DNA of 64,000 bases from JADLGJ01 sp031423615 (GTDB lineage Bacteria > Omnitrophota > Gorgyraeia > Zapsychrales > JANLHA01): NCBI GenBank assembly GCA_031423615.1, contig JANPFV010000055.1:1-64000 (forward strand), written 5' to 3'. Each line of letters begins with the position of its first letter. Within the stretch, counting starts at the first letter, position 1. The translations under genes and the position numbers were made by a program. Shown here piece after piece: positions 27,001 to 42,000 of this stretch. The notes beneath the pieces are model-generated. The model did no database searches. It had not been told where the DNA came from and saw only the letters and a list, made by a program, of their open reading frames with translations.

Positions 27001-30000
27001 TTACGCCACATCATTGAAAGCAAAAAGTATCCTTTGTATGAAGAAGATCTCAAGCAATATGTTAAGGAATTTTATGGACATTATTTGTACTTTAAATCTT
27101 TGCCTGTGCCGCGTAAACCGGGCGGTCTGAGCGCCTCCAGCTCGTTGACGGATTTGCCCGGAAAATCCACAACGAAGCTCATTGTTATGCTACGCGATGT
27201 TGCTGCTTTTGAAGCATTGGTGGAATTCTATGTGGATTTTCCTCCGGTGAAGCCGGAATTCAAATCTTATAATCCGACATTCCCTCCTATGAAGCCGGAA
27301 TTCATATTAAATTATCACAAAAAAGGACGCGCGATATTCCAGATTTTAATCAGCCGTTTGAATAATGACCAAGATCGTGCAGAAATGGCTGCGGCCTATA
27401 AGCAAGCCGATCCGCAGAGTGAACATTATTTCCACCTTTGGATGAAGAGGGTTTTTGATTCGGCCGAACCGTCCGTCAAACCTCACAATGGCGTTAAATA
27501 TGCAGGCCTTTCTGCCCAAGGAGATTCTTCCGCCAACCCACATAACGGGATTAACTACCAAGGCGTTTTTAACCTAGGAAATTTCTTAGCCCGCAGTCAA
27601 TTAATACCGAATTGGCACGAGAAATCAACCGCTGATCTTCTTAATGCCCTAAGGAAGGTTGCTTCTTTTGCCGCGCGAATGAAAAAAGTTTATTCGGCCT
27701 TTCCTTCCATGAAGCCGGAATTTGTATCACGTAATGAGCAAGAAGGACAGCAAATAGTCCAGGCTTTAAGCAGCCGTTTGAATAATGAGCAAGATCGTGC
27801 AGAAATGGTTGCGGCTTTTGAGCAAGCTAAGCGCGACGACAAGGCCCGTCATTTTCATCCTTGGATGGAAAAGGTTTTTCAGTCCGCCCAACCTCACAAT
27901 GGCGTTAAATATACAGGTCTTTCCCAACAAGATAGTTCTTCTCTTCGCGTGTCCGCGCCATCGCAAAATGACGTTAAAGAAGAAGGCCTTTCTGATCAAG
28001 GAGATTCTTCCGCATCCAGCCCGCTCCAAAATCATGCTTTGCCGCGGGAGGGTTTTGCCGTGGCCATGTTAAAAGAAATTATCACCGCGGGTCCTTTGGC
28101 AACGGGCCGTTCCGTCGTGGTCGTAGTCGAAGGCCAGACATGGATTCTCCTTGCGACAAACAGCCAAACCGCTTTGAACTCTCCTCTTACTCCTCTTGAA
28201 AATCTTGCCCAGAATTTAGCCGGTTTATTTACTTTTGCCAGTGCCAGTTCGGCTTTGGTAGATGAAGCGCAGGCTGTGGCGGTAAAAGTACTGTCCCCGG
28301 CAGAGGCGGCTTGGGCCCAGCGTACGGTAGAGTTGTTAGAAGGGTATAAAGAAGCGGGAACGGTTGTGGCTGATGAAACCTTCGCCGCGGTATGGTTAAT
28401 GGGCCTTTCGCCATCGTTCATATTGCCTGCGTCTTTACAAGGTGCATCTTTATCCGAAATGACGCGGCAATTTTATAAAGTCCATCATCTTGTTTATGCC
28501 CCGCGGCTTCATCCCAACGGTTCGCCTCTTCATCAAAGGGCGGTTTCAACATGGATGCAGGATTTTATTTTGAATATCGCAGACGATCAGGTTCTTTTGT
28601 TTGCTTTTGCGGAAATGATAGCCACTCTCGAACAGGCCGGGCAAGCTAGCAGGGAGGAACAGGAATATTGGGCGCGAAGGGCAAATCATATTTTTGGGAA
28701 CGTGGCCAATGTTTTACGCAGGTCGGATATTGCGGCCGCGATTCGTATCGCCAGTTTAAAACTCCTTGAGCCAGAAGAACATAAGCGCACAGAAAGATTA
28801 AATGAAAAAGTCACCCGTATGAATGAAGAAAAACGCCATACCTACTTGGCCCGACAGGTTTATAAGTTAAAGCAATATTTTGAGGCCCACGGCGTTGATT
28901 TGCATGGCATTAAATTTTATTTGCGGGTTAAAGATGCCGCATCCTTGCTTAATAAGCTCAATCGTCGCCAATTAACAATTCAAGAAATTGTCGATCTCTT
29001 CGGCATCATGATCATAGTACCCGACGAAGAACACAATATAACTCTTTACGCTATTATTGGTTTATTGTCAGATTTGCAAGGAGATAACGTTAAAAACCAT
29101 AAGATTCAAGAGGCGCCGAATTTAATTTTTGTGGAAGCTGACTTCCATGAACGGCTTGGCAATGATAGCTGGGAGATGGTTATGAAGGATGTCAGGGGCA
29201 ATCCTTTTGACGTTACGGTGATGGATGAAACCAATTACGGAAGATTTTTGACGAACGCAGAGTTTGCCTATTGGAAATTCGCCGCCCGCAAAGATCCTGC
29301 CCTCAAAGAGCAATTATTCGATAAATTCCCTAACTTTAAGCCCAGCGGCGATTTGGCTCGTGATTATCTCGCTTTGCGTCATCTGCTCCGTAACAAGATT
29401 GCTGTACGTGTTGTGGTTCGGAATAGTAAACAAAATAATAGCTTTGCTGTTTATCCCCTTCTCATGGAGCGTAAAAAAGTGGACGGCCGCGCCGTAGGTC
29501 CTGTTCCTGCTGACGCCGCCGCTTATTGGCGGGCCAACATGTTAAATGAAGAATACAGTTACTCATCGGAAGCGGTTTTATTTGTTAATGCCGGTCAAAT
29601 TGTCGTGCAATTAAAAACCGCCAGATTAAGGGAAAGCACGCCATTAAAAACCGGCCAGGTTTTGCATTTTACCAATGGAACATCATCGGCCAATTGGAAC
29701 GAGATCAGGCATAGGGCGACCACTACCCGGGCTAGGTTAATGGCTGAAATTGTTGACCTTAATTCTAAACAGAGAAAAGCATTGGCGCAAGAGGGTCAAC
29801 GAAGATTGTCCCAAGAAGCCGGTCTCACCGGAAGTGCACAGGAAATAACCGTACTGGAAGAGTGGAGTAGTGATTCCCATATGCTAGTCATTGGGGAAAA
29901 AGAGAATTTTCTGCAAGAACTTTATATGGCTTTTGCCAAGGGTTTGATTGATTCCCATGAACTTAACCGAATGTTTGAAGCCGCAGGAAGCCTGCTTTTG

Positions 30001-33000
30001 GCCAAAGCGCGGATTATCAGTGCGACCGGCGATAAAAAGAGTGATCTGCGCATAGAATCAATATTAAGTCTTTTTCCGGAAGTTCCTGTGCAATATACCC
30101 GCAACATTGTTGTTTTTGCTCAAGCCATCGGGCGCGGCTTAGTCAATGTTAAGACCATCAATGAAAGATTAAGTTTACCAGGCTTGAGAGTTTCTATTCA
30201 ACACGTGTGGATGGCGCCCTCACCTGAAGTTGTCAACAGGACGTCTATACCGGTTTGGATTTTAATTGTTACCGGAGATTATAATCATCATGGTTTATTT
30301 TTACCGATAACGTCTATTCTGTTTGAAAAGGGTATTAATATTATCGAGATTCAGACCTTAAATAATAAAGGATTCGGCGCGCAATTTATTCTTGATGAAA
30401 ATTGCGATGGCCAGGCTTTAGCAATGTCTATCGAGGCCATCGGCCGCATTCCGGATATGGCTGTAGATGTTGCGAGGAATTATCATCAATTAGTAATGAG
30501 GGTAAACATCCCGAATCAGCCGGGAACTTTAAATACTCTTTTACGTTCGCTATTAGAATCCTACCCGGTCGACATTCAATCTCTACGCGCCAAGGTCGGT
30601 CCCAATAATCGAGATAAAAAGAAATATGCCCAGATCGATATGGTCCTTAACCTTCCTCCCGAAATCAAAGAATCTGACCTTACCCAGACGATTATCCAGA
30701 CGCTTGACCAAATTAAAAAGGAAAAGGGAAATGGGAATGGAAAGGGAAATGGGAATGGGAATGGGAATGGAAAGCGGAATGGCCGCCCGGTTAAGGGCGA
30801 GAATTTCTCCGCCTCCTCAACAATAACCGGAAATAATCCAAACATTATTTCTTACGCTTTGCCTGATTTCTGGGTCATGGCCTCAGCCAGAGACCTGGCC
30901 GCGCAAGAAGAAACCAAAGATGGCAAAGAAACTGTCACATTTACCGAAGCCTTCGCAAAAATTGAGAGGCTTTTGCGTCATTTTAAACGCGAAGGGGCGA
31001 CGGGCATTTATATTTACGGTATTAATAAAACGGCCCCGCTGGGAGAAAAAGTTCATACCGTTCCGACGACAGGACGTTATTTCTTGCCTGCGGCCCAACC
31101 TTTGGTGACGGTGAATGGCTATCAGACCAAGGTCAATGATGTGGGGACGGGAGTTCCCCTCAGAGATGACCGGGGAAATATTTTCTCGATAGTTGATATG
31201 AATATGCTCGATCCCGGCATGGGGCGTCCGGGCATGAACAATGATGATCTTTGGATGGCTCTTGGTCATTTGACCCAGGCCGCTGAAAATTATGGTCTTA
31301 AATTGGTTACGGATTTTATATGCTGGCTTTCTCCGGACGCCATTGATGAAGGGAATCTCGATTGGACCATTTGGCAACCCTTGAGTCCAAAGCAATCTGG
31401 ACAATCCGATCAAGATCTTTTATTAGCGAATGAAGACTCAGCGATTATTCGCAACAGCAACGGTGAACGCATAGCCATGGCCATGCATCTTTTTCCCAGC
31501 AACAAAGATCAGGTGATTTTAAACGCCTTTCATCCCTTTGTTGTGGCCTACTATATAAGGACTTTGCAAAAATACATGGAGGTAGGCATTTATATCGTCC
31601 GGGTGGATCTGGGCCATCAACTTCTTAAGAAAAACTTATTGAATTATTTTAAAAATCCTCAGCAACGAAGCCAATATTCGCAATACCCGGAACCGTGGGA
31701 AGTTATTTTTATCGCGGCCCAGCAGATGGCTCGTAGTCAAGGAGCGAGATTCCGTTTTCTTTTTGAAACTTATGATGAAGAGGAACAGAGGATATTGCAA
31801 GACATAGCTCAAAAGACAGGCGTTGATATTGAGTTTTATTATAGTGAAATTTATCATCAATATCGCGCCAGAAATATTCTTGAACTTGCCTGGAAAATGG
31901 CCCATGCGTTTAATTCTCGTCACAGTTTGCGCACCTTTGTTTCGGAATTTGATGATGAGCCTTTGGCTCACATGGGAGGACCGTTTAAAGGGTTCTTTAA
32001 ATTCTTTATGGTCCACGCGGCCTTTGGATTAAAGTCTATGGCCGATACCCGTGAGTTGACCGGGCAAGAAGCACAAATCTTAACTGTTTCCGGCGGATTA
32101 GAAACCCATCTTGTTTGTTCGCCGGCAGAATATCAAGGGCGAAATACTTTTGAAAAGCATGCCCAGATCATAAACTCGACGGACTGGCGTGAACAATTGG
32201 CTGAAATTTTTCCAGAGGGATGGCTTCCGGCAGAAAATATTTTGCAAGACAATCACCCGGGATATCCTTCTCTGTATTTGGATTATGGAAATCGCAATCA
32301 CCGAAATCGGTTTATTGCGTTGGGATGGATGGCCGGCGGAAAACTAAAAATTTATATATTTAAGGGCCGTCCGGCTGGCAAAGAGCAGAAAGTTTGGATT
32401 CAAATCCCTGAACAAATTCTTGCCGCCTCAGATTATGGGCTTCGCAAGTACCATCAAATTATTTTTGCCGCTCATGAAGAGTATAAGTTCATGAGACTTT
32501 CTTTGGAACCGGACCGTGATTTATCAATGGCGGGTTATGAGGACGATGAGGTGGCTCGTAATTTAGCGCAGATGTATGAGCAGAAAACAGGCGATTTCGG
32601 TTGGGCGGGACATTTGAAAGAAGATTATTATTCTTATTATCGCCGCACTCCGGGCGGACGAAAAGTTTTTGCGCGGCTCATGGAAAAATTATGGGCTGAT
32701 GAGCAAAAAAGATTTGTCGACGGTTTGCAGTGGATTGATCAACAACTTTCTGCTTCATCTGAGATTCAGGAGAATGAGAATGTCTTCGTTTCTGCCAGCT
32801 CTCCTCTTTATACACCGGTCATGAATCAAATTGTTGAGTTTGGAAATCAAGGCTGGCGTGTTGCAGAGGACACTCAACTTGTGGTAGCAGATTTTGCGAA
32901 GGACAATGAAAAGTTGCATGTTGTTGTTTCTCGGGTCCATTTTATTTTGAAATACGACCGTCAATATAGAGAATTACTATGCATAAATTTAGCGGGCGGT

Positions 33001-36000
33001 CATTTGAAAATCACCCGCAATAATAAAATAGGTCAAATTCCGATGCAATATGCGGAATTAAGAAGCGTCCAATTTGTTGAGGAAGGAAATTTAGATGGTT
33101 TAACGGGACGGCATGTTATGGTCCTGGGATTTGATCAGGATGCTGTACACGAAAGAGAGGATTTCTTTAGAAGAAATCTGTCTCCCGCCTATTTGCGTTT
33201 AGTGGACAGTCCCTATCAACTGGCTGTTCAATTCAAATCCATAAACAGCCATTCCGCCTCATCGTCTATTATTCCGGTCAAGGTTTTATTCCCCGGCTTG
33301 GCTTTTGGACCGGTTAAATTATGGATTCCCGGCAGTGACTTTTCTCAGTTTAAAGGGACGATCGTCTTGGCCAGAGAATTGTCCGGCCATGAGGTTATTG
33401 AATTACGAAGAAACCACGTCGCCGGCTTTATCACGCTTACGGGAAATTATTCTCTCGGTGGGGGCGCGATCCCGGGGCTTCCCTGGGTCATAATATCTCA
33501 AGAAAGGTCACGTCAATTGCGGGAAGGCAAAGAAATCATTCTCGACACGCGGTTGGAAAATATTTTTTCTCCCCAAAACTATGGAATCCGGCGGGCCTCG
33601 GATGTACGGTTTAGCGAAGCGGCCCAAGCCCTGACTCAGGAAGCCCAAGGGTCTTCAGAGCAAATGGCCTATATTCTTCATTGGCTCACCACCGAACTGG
33701 ATATGATTTGGGTCATTGCCCGACGCTACCAAAAATCTGTTGTAGACAATACCGAAACCATGGGTTCTTTTTATCGATTCATCGATGAAGAATTAAAGCC
33801 GCTGCGTCAACAAACCATTTATCAGCAACTTTATCTGGGTACGGCGGTCCGTTGGGAAGCGGCCATGGCCCATGCCCGAGCCGAGCAGGATAAAGAAAAA
33901 ATCAAAATAATTTTTGCGGAATATGTGGCTTGGTTAAGGAAGGTGAGAGGAAAGATTTTAGATCATACGACACCCCAAGAGCAAAAGGCCTTGACCGGTT
34001 TCGCCCGGGCGATTGTTGATCTGGATATTGATGAAGCGTTAAACCAGGATGCCCTCTCAGATTTGGAGGCTATCGGAACAGCATTAGGACTAGACATTCT
34101 TCATAACGAAAATATCGGCGCGGTCATTCAGGACAATATGATTCAAAGAGAAAAGCTCCGTGTTTCCAAGGACAGCGTTTTGGCGGATTATTATTCGCAT
34201 TTTATTGTGAGTTTGAAACCAGCTGAGGCTGTCGTGGATATGGAGACATTGAGCGTAGCCGACCGGCATATTGCTGGATTTAATGCTTATGGTTTGGCCT
34301 TGATGAGGGAAATTACAAAATATTTGAGGACCCATGGTCATAACGTGAGAATGGCCCGCGGTTTTGTGGTATTGCGGTACGTTTTTGAAACGCCGGAATT
34401 TGTTGAGTTTAACTCCACCATTTTAGAAATTCTTAACAACCGTCCGGCAGATGGGGCCAAGCGAGTCAGGGCCGCAATTGAAAGGGTTATCTTAAGCGAG
34501 GAATTCAAAACAAAAGTCACACAAATGTTTCAAGACATTTTGCCTGGCCAGAGAGCCATGGTCAGTGTTTCTACGCCGATAGATCCACTCTTGTCGGACG
34601 AAGAAATATTGCCGGAACCTGTGGATGCCTCGAAGGTCGTTGACATTCTTAAAGACGTTTGGATCCGGCATTTTAATGACGAGTGGTTTGAGCGCGTATC
34701 ACAGATCCAGCAATGGGCTAAGGAGAGTTCGGTACATCACAATTTTGTTATTGAACGGTATTATCCGGCGGTTATTTTCCACGAATTCATCGGCGCCAGA
34801 AATCGGGTCTCGGTAAACATGGTCAATCCATTCACTGGCCATACAAAAGAAATGGCGGTGGCCGCGGGCCATGATTTGATTATTGCGGAGCAAGCGACAG
34901 GCAAGAAACGTTATGAATATCGCGGTGATGGCGTCGGTATTGCTATGTATCCGTTCATTAAAGACTTGCTTCGACAGCTGGCCAGGACCCTGTCTATTGT
35001 CAACCGGGCCCCGTTAAGGATTAAATTCATCCGCAAGCCAGATGGAGAGGTTGTCATCTGGGGAGCAGTTCCAGTTTTATTGCCCGGCGGGCTTAAGAAT
35101 TTTGGTATGCACTCCACATTATCCGCCCGGTTGATCGAAGTGACTCCGGAAGGCGGGTTGAGAATAACGGTGCGTTTTGAAAGTGATTTTGATTTAAGGA
35201 CAACCGACATCGCCGATATGAATAAGGCAACCAATCCCATCCAGATCATTGATTTAGAAACCAACAGTGTGATTGAAGAGTTTGAATGGTCCATTAAAGA
35301 GAAAAATGTTTTGATGCTGAGCATTGAAAAACTATTGCGGACTTTTACCCTTAAATTAGACCGTGGTTTCGGGCGCGGGCCGGACGGCCAAACCCGAACC
35401 TATCTCAAATACCCCTTGGTGGCCGTGGAACCATTTTTATATGCTATTACCGTAGAGGGTAGAAAAATTACTGTACCAGAAATGAGAACTTTCGACGAGG
35501 TTTTAGTGTGGTATGAAAATAATTTGGCAGAAGAAAAAATGGCTGCCTCTTCAGCCCTCACTCTCGACGGAGAAAACGATCTTCTTCAGCTTGCCAGCTC
35601 ATCGTCGGCTGTAAATCATACTATTCGTTCGCTCCCGGGTGGAAAACCCCTGACCGATGATGAATATACTCAAGCGAGAACGGGCCATGATCTTGAAAAA
35701 CTGGCAAAGAGCAGTAAGGCAGATGAGATTTTGGCCGCAGGCAGGGACTTGGCTATCGAGACGTTATGGAAATTTGCCGAGGACGCCCGAGCAATGGCCT
35801 TGCAGAATTTATCTTCGCAAAGAAATGTTCATATTATTGTAGGGCCTTTCCGCGGATTTTTAGCAGCCGGTTATGAAGAAAAAGGCATAAAAACTATTTT
35901 GCTTTCAAATTATTATGAAAGCCATTACACCAAAACCGAGGTCGTAGTCAGTCTAATCTATGTCGCTGACCATTTGGTGTTCCCCGATCCGGAAAGAGTC

Positions 36001-39000
36001 AAGCGCCTGACTCAAGAATTTTTGCAGGAAGAAGCACGAGTGCCGGCAACCTGGGACATGGTGAAATTGGTTTATGACCATACAAGAAAGATGATTGAGA
36101 GTCATCCTCTCGATTGGGAAAAACGGATTTATACAAGTTATGCCCAGAATGGAGCCAGTGCTTGGCGGAGAGTTTATATGGAAGTTTTCCGCCGCTTGTC
36201 TCTTACGACCGATAGTCAGGATATTAGAAGAAAAATATCGTGGATTCTGGGACAAACAGAATTTCTGGGTTTTGATGTATGGCAAGAAGTGATGGACAAT
36301 GAAAAGGCCGTGGAGACGACCTTAAGGGCTATTAACACAGCCAATCTGGTGAATAGGCAAGCCCTTGTTCATCAACTCCTCAGTGTCCTCAATGCGGATT
36401 GGGAAAATAAAGAAGAACCGGCTTATCAGCGGGCCATGGGGGTTTTAGACGGACTAGTTAAAGCCATTCCATCGGGTATGGAAAAGTTAGCGACCCCGTT
36501 AAGCCGTACGGAACCTTCTTACAGTATCGCCTTGACATGGCTGAGTAAGCAGGGTTTTCAGGATGCCCATCACATTGCGACAATGCTAAGGTCGGTGATG
36601 AGTAATTCTCATATTAAAGTTGTGGAATTTGAAGGTTTTCTTTTACCGGCGACATTATATGAATTTGTCGACGATCAAGGAAGAAAAAGGACCACCATTT
36701 TAGTGTCCCGCTTTTATGTTGAAAAAGGAAATGAAGTCCAATTGGCAGGGGGGTTGATCTATGCCATAGGAAAAAGGCTGGGTTATCCGCAAGCTTTAAT
36801 GATGGTGATCAAGAATGCCTTTTTTATTGATCAAGCGAAGAAAACTGTCGGTCCTCTGGCCAAGAAATTTACTGAAAGTTTTGTCCCGGTCGCCATGACC
36901 CTTTTTAACACGATGGTTGATATCAATCCGGTATTACAAGCCATGCTTCCGCCGTTTCTTGTCGGAACAATCGAAGAAGTTGTAGAAAGCTTGATGCCCA
37001 GTAAGATCCACCAAATGCGGGACACGATCAGTAAAATTTCAGAAGAACTCGACACCTTGATCCGTCATGAATTGGCCATGGGATTGGATCAGGGGATGAC
37101 TTTCCCGGAAGTCAAGGATCGTTTAGAAATGATCGCCAGTTTCGCCTTTGGGAAAGACTTGGATGAATTGCCGGTTTTAGAATCGGTTCCTGATCGTGAG
37201 CTTCAATCCCCCGAAGGCTTGGCCTGCGTTAAAATTTATTCTCCTTATTCAACTGATCAAGAACAAGCCGCGGATACAAAAATACATACCACCTTGATCG
37301 TAATGCCCGACTGGCGGCATTCTAATTTGCATGTTTCTCCTGATAAAGATTTGGTCGAAAAGTTCCGTAAGCAAGGACAGCGCGTTGCTGTGCTGGAATG
37401 GCAAAACCCGAAAGAAAATTATTCTTTTGGCATATTTTTACACGTGATCCATTTCTTTGTGGAAGAACTTGGAAAAGATGGGCCGGTGGATGCCATAGGA
37501 TATTCGCAAGGCGGGGCATTTCTTTTATTAATGATTGCTTTGACCGAATTTAATCCTAACAACAGCGGCCGTAAAAATATTCCTGTGGCAGTAATGACCA
37601 GTGAAAATGACATCATGGTTTCTTCTCAATCAACCGCAGTCATGGTGCTGGTTCTGGAAAGAAACACAGGAAGTCGAGAAGATGAAGTTGCCATTTTTGA
37701 TTCCGATGCCGTCCATGAGTTGCTCCTGACCGACGGACCCGCCTGGGACTCTTATTTGGAATGGAGAAGTTCCCATCTTTTTACCGGTACTGGCTTGGCT
37801 TCCTTATTGTTGGTGGGAACGCCTGTGGGTGTTGGTTTCTTTGAAAACATGGGAGGATCCACTCAAATCAAGCAAATGAAGCAAATGATGATGGACCGCA
37901 AAACAGGCAAATTGCCCGGTCGTTTGTTTGCCCAGTCGACTCTGCTTCTCGCCGGAGGAGATTATCTCAGGAGGATGACGAGTCAAGCTTTTGCGGAAAT
38001 TTCCTGCACCGATCCGGCCGTTTTTCGCTATGCCATGGATTACCGTGGCCGTTGGCAGGAACAATTGGACCAACTGCAGAATATAGCAAACGGAAAAATA
38101 TCAGCCGCTGATTTAAAAGAGGCGACGCTGTTATTGCATTATGTCAGCCGTAACAGTCTGGATCATTCACCCGAAACTTTTAAAAAAGCAGTGGGTGAAT
38201 TTAGACAAGAATTGCTGCGCTTTATTGAAGATGCTCTTTTGCGGAAATGGACCTTGAATATGCCTGATCTTGATGCCGAAGCTCTCTTTGCATATCTTAG
38301 CTTGGTTTTTGGTGAGGAATATTTGACCAGCCTATCCGCCCAGGAAGTCTTTCAATTAAAACTCAACGCCTCCTCTGCCTCATCGGCGCTGGATCATTTT
38401 CCGGCTGTTGTATCAGGTCAATTGAGCCCGGAATTGGTAGAGCGTATTCGTATTTTAGCGGACGCGGATTTAACGAATTTTCGTAGTAACGAGAATTTGG
38501 ACAAAATCGATAGACTTTTTGGCGAATTAAGCGATATCGGCGGCGAAGACGTCTGCAATGTCGCGCTGTGGTTGATAGATGAGCAGTTAAAAAAGATTAC
38601 TTATCAAGATTGGCCTTTGGAATTTGTGGTCTTGACCGGGAATCGGGTCCAATTTATGGCGACCTTGGGACATTTTGAAGGATTTCAGGCGAGCTTGAGA
38701 ATATATGAAAAAGGAATCCACGAAATGGTTGAACATAATAAAAAAAGCCCCAAACCTATAAAGAATTTCTTCCTGCCTTATAAAATTCTTATGGAAGTGT
38801 ATTCCACGCTGACTGTGCTGATCGCTGCCCATGACGCCCCGGACATTCTTCTGGGTGTGGCCAACGCCGCTCTGATTTTTAAGAATTCCGTCGGGCAAGA
38901 GCTAGGATATCCTAAGGAAACCGCGATTATTTATCATCAAATGGGAATGGTTTATTGGAAACAAGAAGATTATAAGCGTGCGCTGGAATATTTTGTAAAG

Positions 39001-42000
39001 GCTGAGAAACTGGATTCAACCGAGGTCATTTATGGTTTGCAGCATGCTCGCGCTTGGAAAAGGCTTGGCTACTTGGATAGGGCGAGGACACAAGCCCAGG
39101 AGACAATCGCGCGTGTTAAAGGAAAGGGCCGGGCCCATTTTATCTATGGCCTGACCGTCGTTGAAGAAGCTGAAAGGTCAGGTTCCCAATTACCGGTCGA
39201 GGAGGGAATAGAACATTTAAAGAAGGCCGCGGCCTTAGACGAAATTGCCCAAGATCTGCCTGCGAATGCCGTTGCCCAAATAGAGAAAGATTTAGCTCAA
39301 GCCAAGATCCGCCTGGATGCGGCACGTAAAGATAAAGATCTTATAGCAGAAATTGCCGTGCTGGTTAAGCTCTCAGTCGCCAGTACACCTGCTGATAATC
39401 TTTGGGCGGTTTTGGAACCTTATTTGCAAAATGAGGGAGATGTCTTTTTATTAGCGGCGATTGAAGGATTGGCGGGACATGATCGCCGGTTTAGAAAAGT
39501 TTCAACGCCTTTATTGGTGATGTTGATATTACACCCGCGCGTGGGGGTGAAATCACGCAACGCTCTTAATAAAGAATATGCCCTTCGCGCGCGGGAATGG
39601 CTTCAGGTCAGTGAAGAAATCATTGGCCTTGATCAAACGAAAATCCCTTCGGATGAGCTCACAGCGCATGTTGTCTTGGGCGCGGAACTGTTTAGCGCTA
39701 TTGAAAAGAAAGCAGAAAAGACATTTGAATTAAAGCCCGCAGAATGGAGCCGGGCCCGGGTTTTATTGAAAGAATTATCAGAATTGTCAGAAAAATTGGC
39801 AAAGCACTTGGCGGCAGAATTAGCGGCGCAATTGGCGTCCCAAGAGCAGGCAGAGAAAACCATTGATTTGGATAACGGTGAATTAGACGGTTTTAAAAAA
39901 CGCCTGGCAGAAATTAATAATTCGGATAAAGATACGCAAACGGATTTGTGGCTGAGGTTCCCGGTAAAATCTGACGATGAAAATAACGATTACGATTCAA
40001 TGTTGCAAGCTATAAAAGAATCGTTAAGAGATTCTGCATGGCATGCACGCGAAACTTTATTGTCGGAAATCGAAGCTTTAGAGGCTATGCCCGCCGGCGA
40101 AGATTTGGCAACGCAAAGAGAATTGCTCAATGACCTTTGGAAAAAAGCTGAAGCCATTGTGGTTTGGGAGGTTGATGGCGAGGAGTATGATTTTAGTTTA
40201 TCGCTGTTTTCTAAATTGAAAGTCCTTGAGGAACGCATCGCGGTTTCGGAAAAACAATTGCGGGCCCGCTTGGCCAAAGGCTGGTTGGGCACCTTGCTTT
40301 ATGACGGCATCATTGAGCGGACTTTAGAAAAACGCGTGGATGAATTGTTGCGGCATGAAAGCGATGAAGTTAAGCTGATGTATTTTTTGGCGTATGCTTT
40401 TGCAGATAGAATGCCGCAAAGTTTATTGAATATGGAACATATTGCCCGACCGATGGCGAGGGCGATTCTCTTTCAGCCGTATGGCAATAGAGTCGCTCCT
40501 CGGCATTGGAAATGGCGGGAAGTCGCCGCTCTTTTTCCGTCGCCCATTACCGGTGAAATAGCTAATGCTATTTCCAAACGTGTTGTGGAACTTTCCAAGG
40601 TTGATACGAAAACAATTGCCGCGCAAATTTCTCAAGAATTCGCTTCCCCCCCCGTTTCCAGCTGCGCGATAGAAAGTAGGGACAGACCCTACTTTTCTAA
40701 TATTCAAACGACCAGCGGGCGTATTTCCGGAGAATTCAATCCGCCGTCGGTTTCCAGCTCCGCATTGGGTGCATTATTGGCTAAAGCGCAAGCGATGGAA
40801 CATGATCGATTATTGCATTTGTTGAGGCAAACCTTTCCTCAGGCGGCAGAGGAGCTTTTGGCGAGAGGACGTTTAGAAGAAAAGAATTGGACTTCTTTGG
40901 TGGCTATAAATGCACGGTTGTATTCATCTTTTGCGGACATAACGGAAGAAATTTTAAGGCTACACAGAATGGGCATTAAAAAAGTATGGTTGATTGGGAT
41001 TTTTGCGGAAAGTTTGATCAGTGAAAAGTGCGGGCAGGCCAATTATGACCTTCGGTTAAATTATGGGGACCAAGAAGTTTATTTATATTTTGATCGGAAT
41101 AATGACGGATCGATCATTTCCATCGTGAGGGAAACAAAAAGGGGAAGTAAAGATTTGAGCGCAGCGGCATTTGCCATCCCCGAGCATGAGCCCAGCAGCA
41201 AGTTAGGCGGCAGAGAAGAATTAAGAAAATTATTCCAGCGTACGGCTGGCATGGATATTTATGTGGATTTTGTTCCGCACAGTACATCGGTCGATTCAGC
41301 GTGGCTTCGTGATGAAAACATAATGACGGGCGAGGGATACTGGTATGTGTATAAAGATTTATCATCAGAAGACCAACAAGCTCTTCACACTTGGGAAGAG
41401 GGACGTTATTTATCCGTCGAAAATGCAGGGAAACCCGAGACATGGATTCCTGCCCAAGAGCAATTTATTAGAATAAGCGAGAAAATTCTTTCAGAAAATA
41501 CTGGATACTTCCTCCACCGATCTACAAAATTGAATAAATGGATTCTGATTGTTTTAAGCCGAGATGCGACCATGAAGCCGCGCGGGGAATATTTCAATGA
41601 CATCCAGGTATTAATTGATTTGAGTAATTCTCAAGCGCGGCATGAATCGACCAAAGATGCAGTAGGTTTGGCCGAGCTTGGGGCCCGCGGTTTTAGGATG
41701 GATTCGGCGCAAACAGGTGTTGTCGGAAAGAAGGGCGAAGAAAGAGGGTTTATCGCAACGTGGAGTGATCATCAAATTACTAATCCTTCCTTAGGTAATA
41801 ATCAGCAAGAACTCTATGAAGAGATGATTCCTGCTGTCCGTCTAGTGACACCTGATTTTGAATTCTTTGGCGAAGCCTTTTGGTTTTTTGATGTCTTAGA
41901 GCAGAGCGGATTCGACAATTTATTGCAGATATGGGTCTATATTTTAATGTCGCGGAAAAGAGACATTCCCCAGTTACGTAATTATCTCCAAAAGACGAGT

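Noticed and set aside
30883..31413. 176-codon open frame on the - strand
   Set aside because: It lies antisense to the first GH13-like barrel, has no family resemblance and no ribosome binding site, and is explained by codon bias of the + strand gene.
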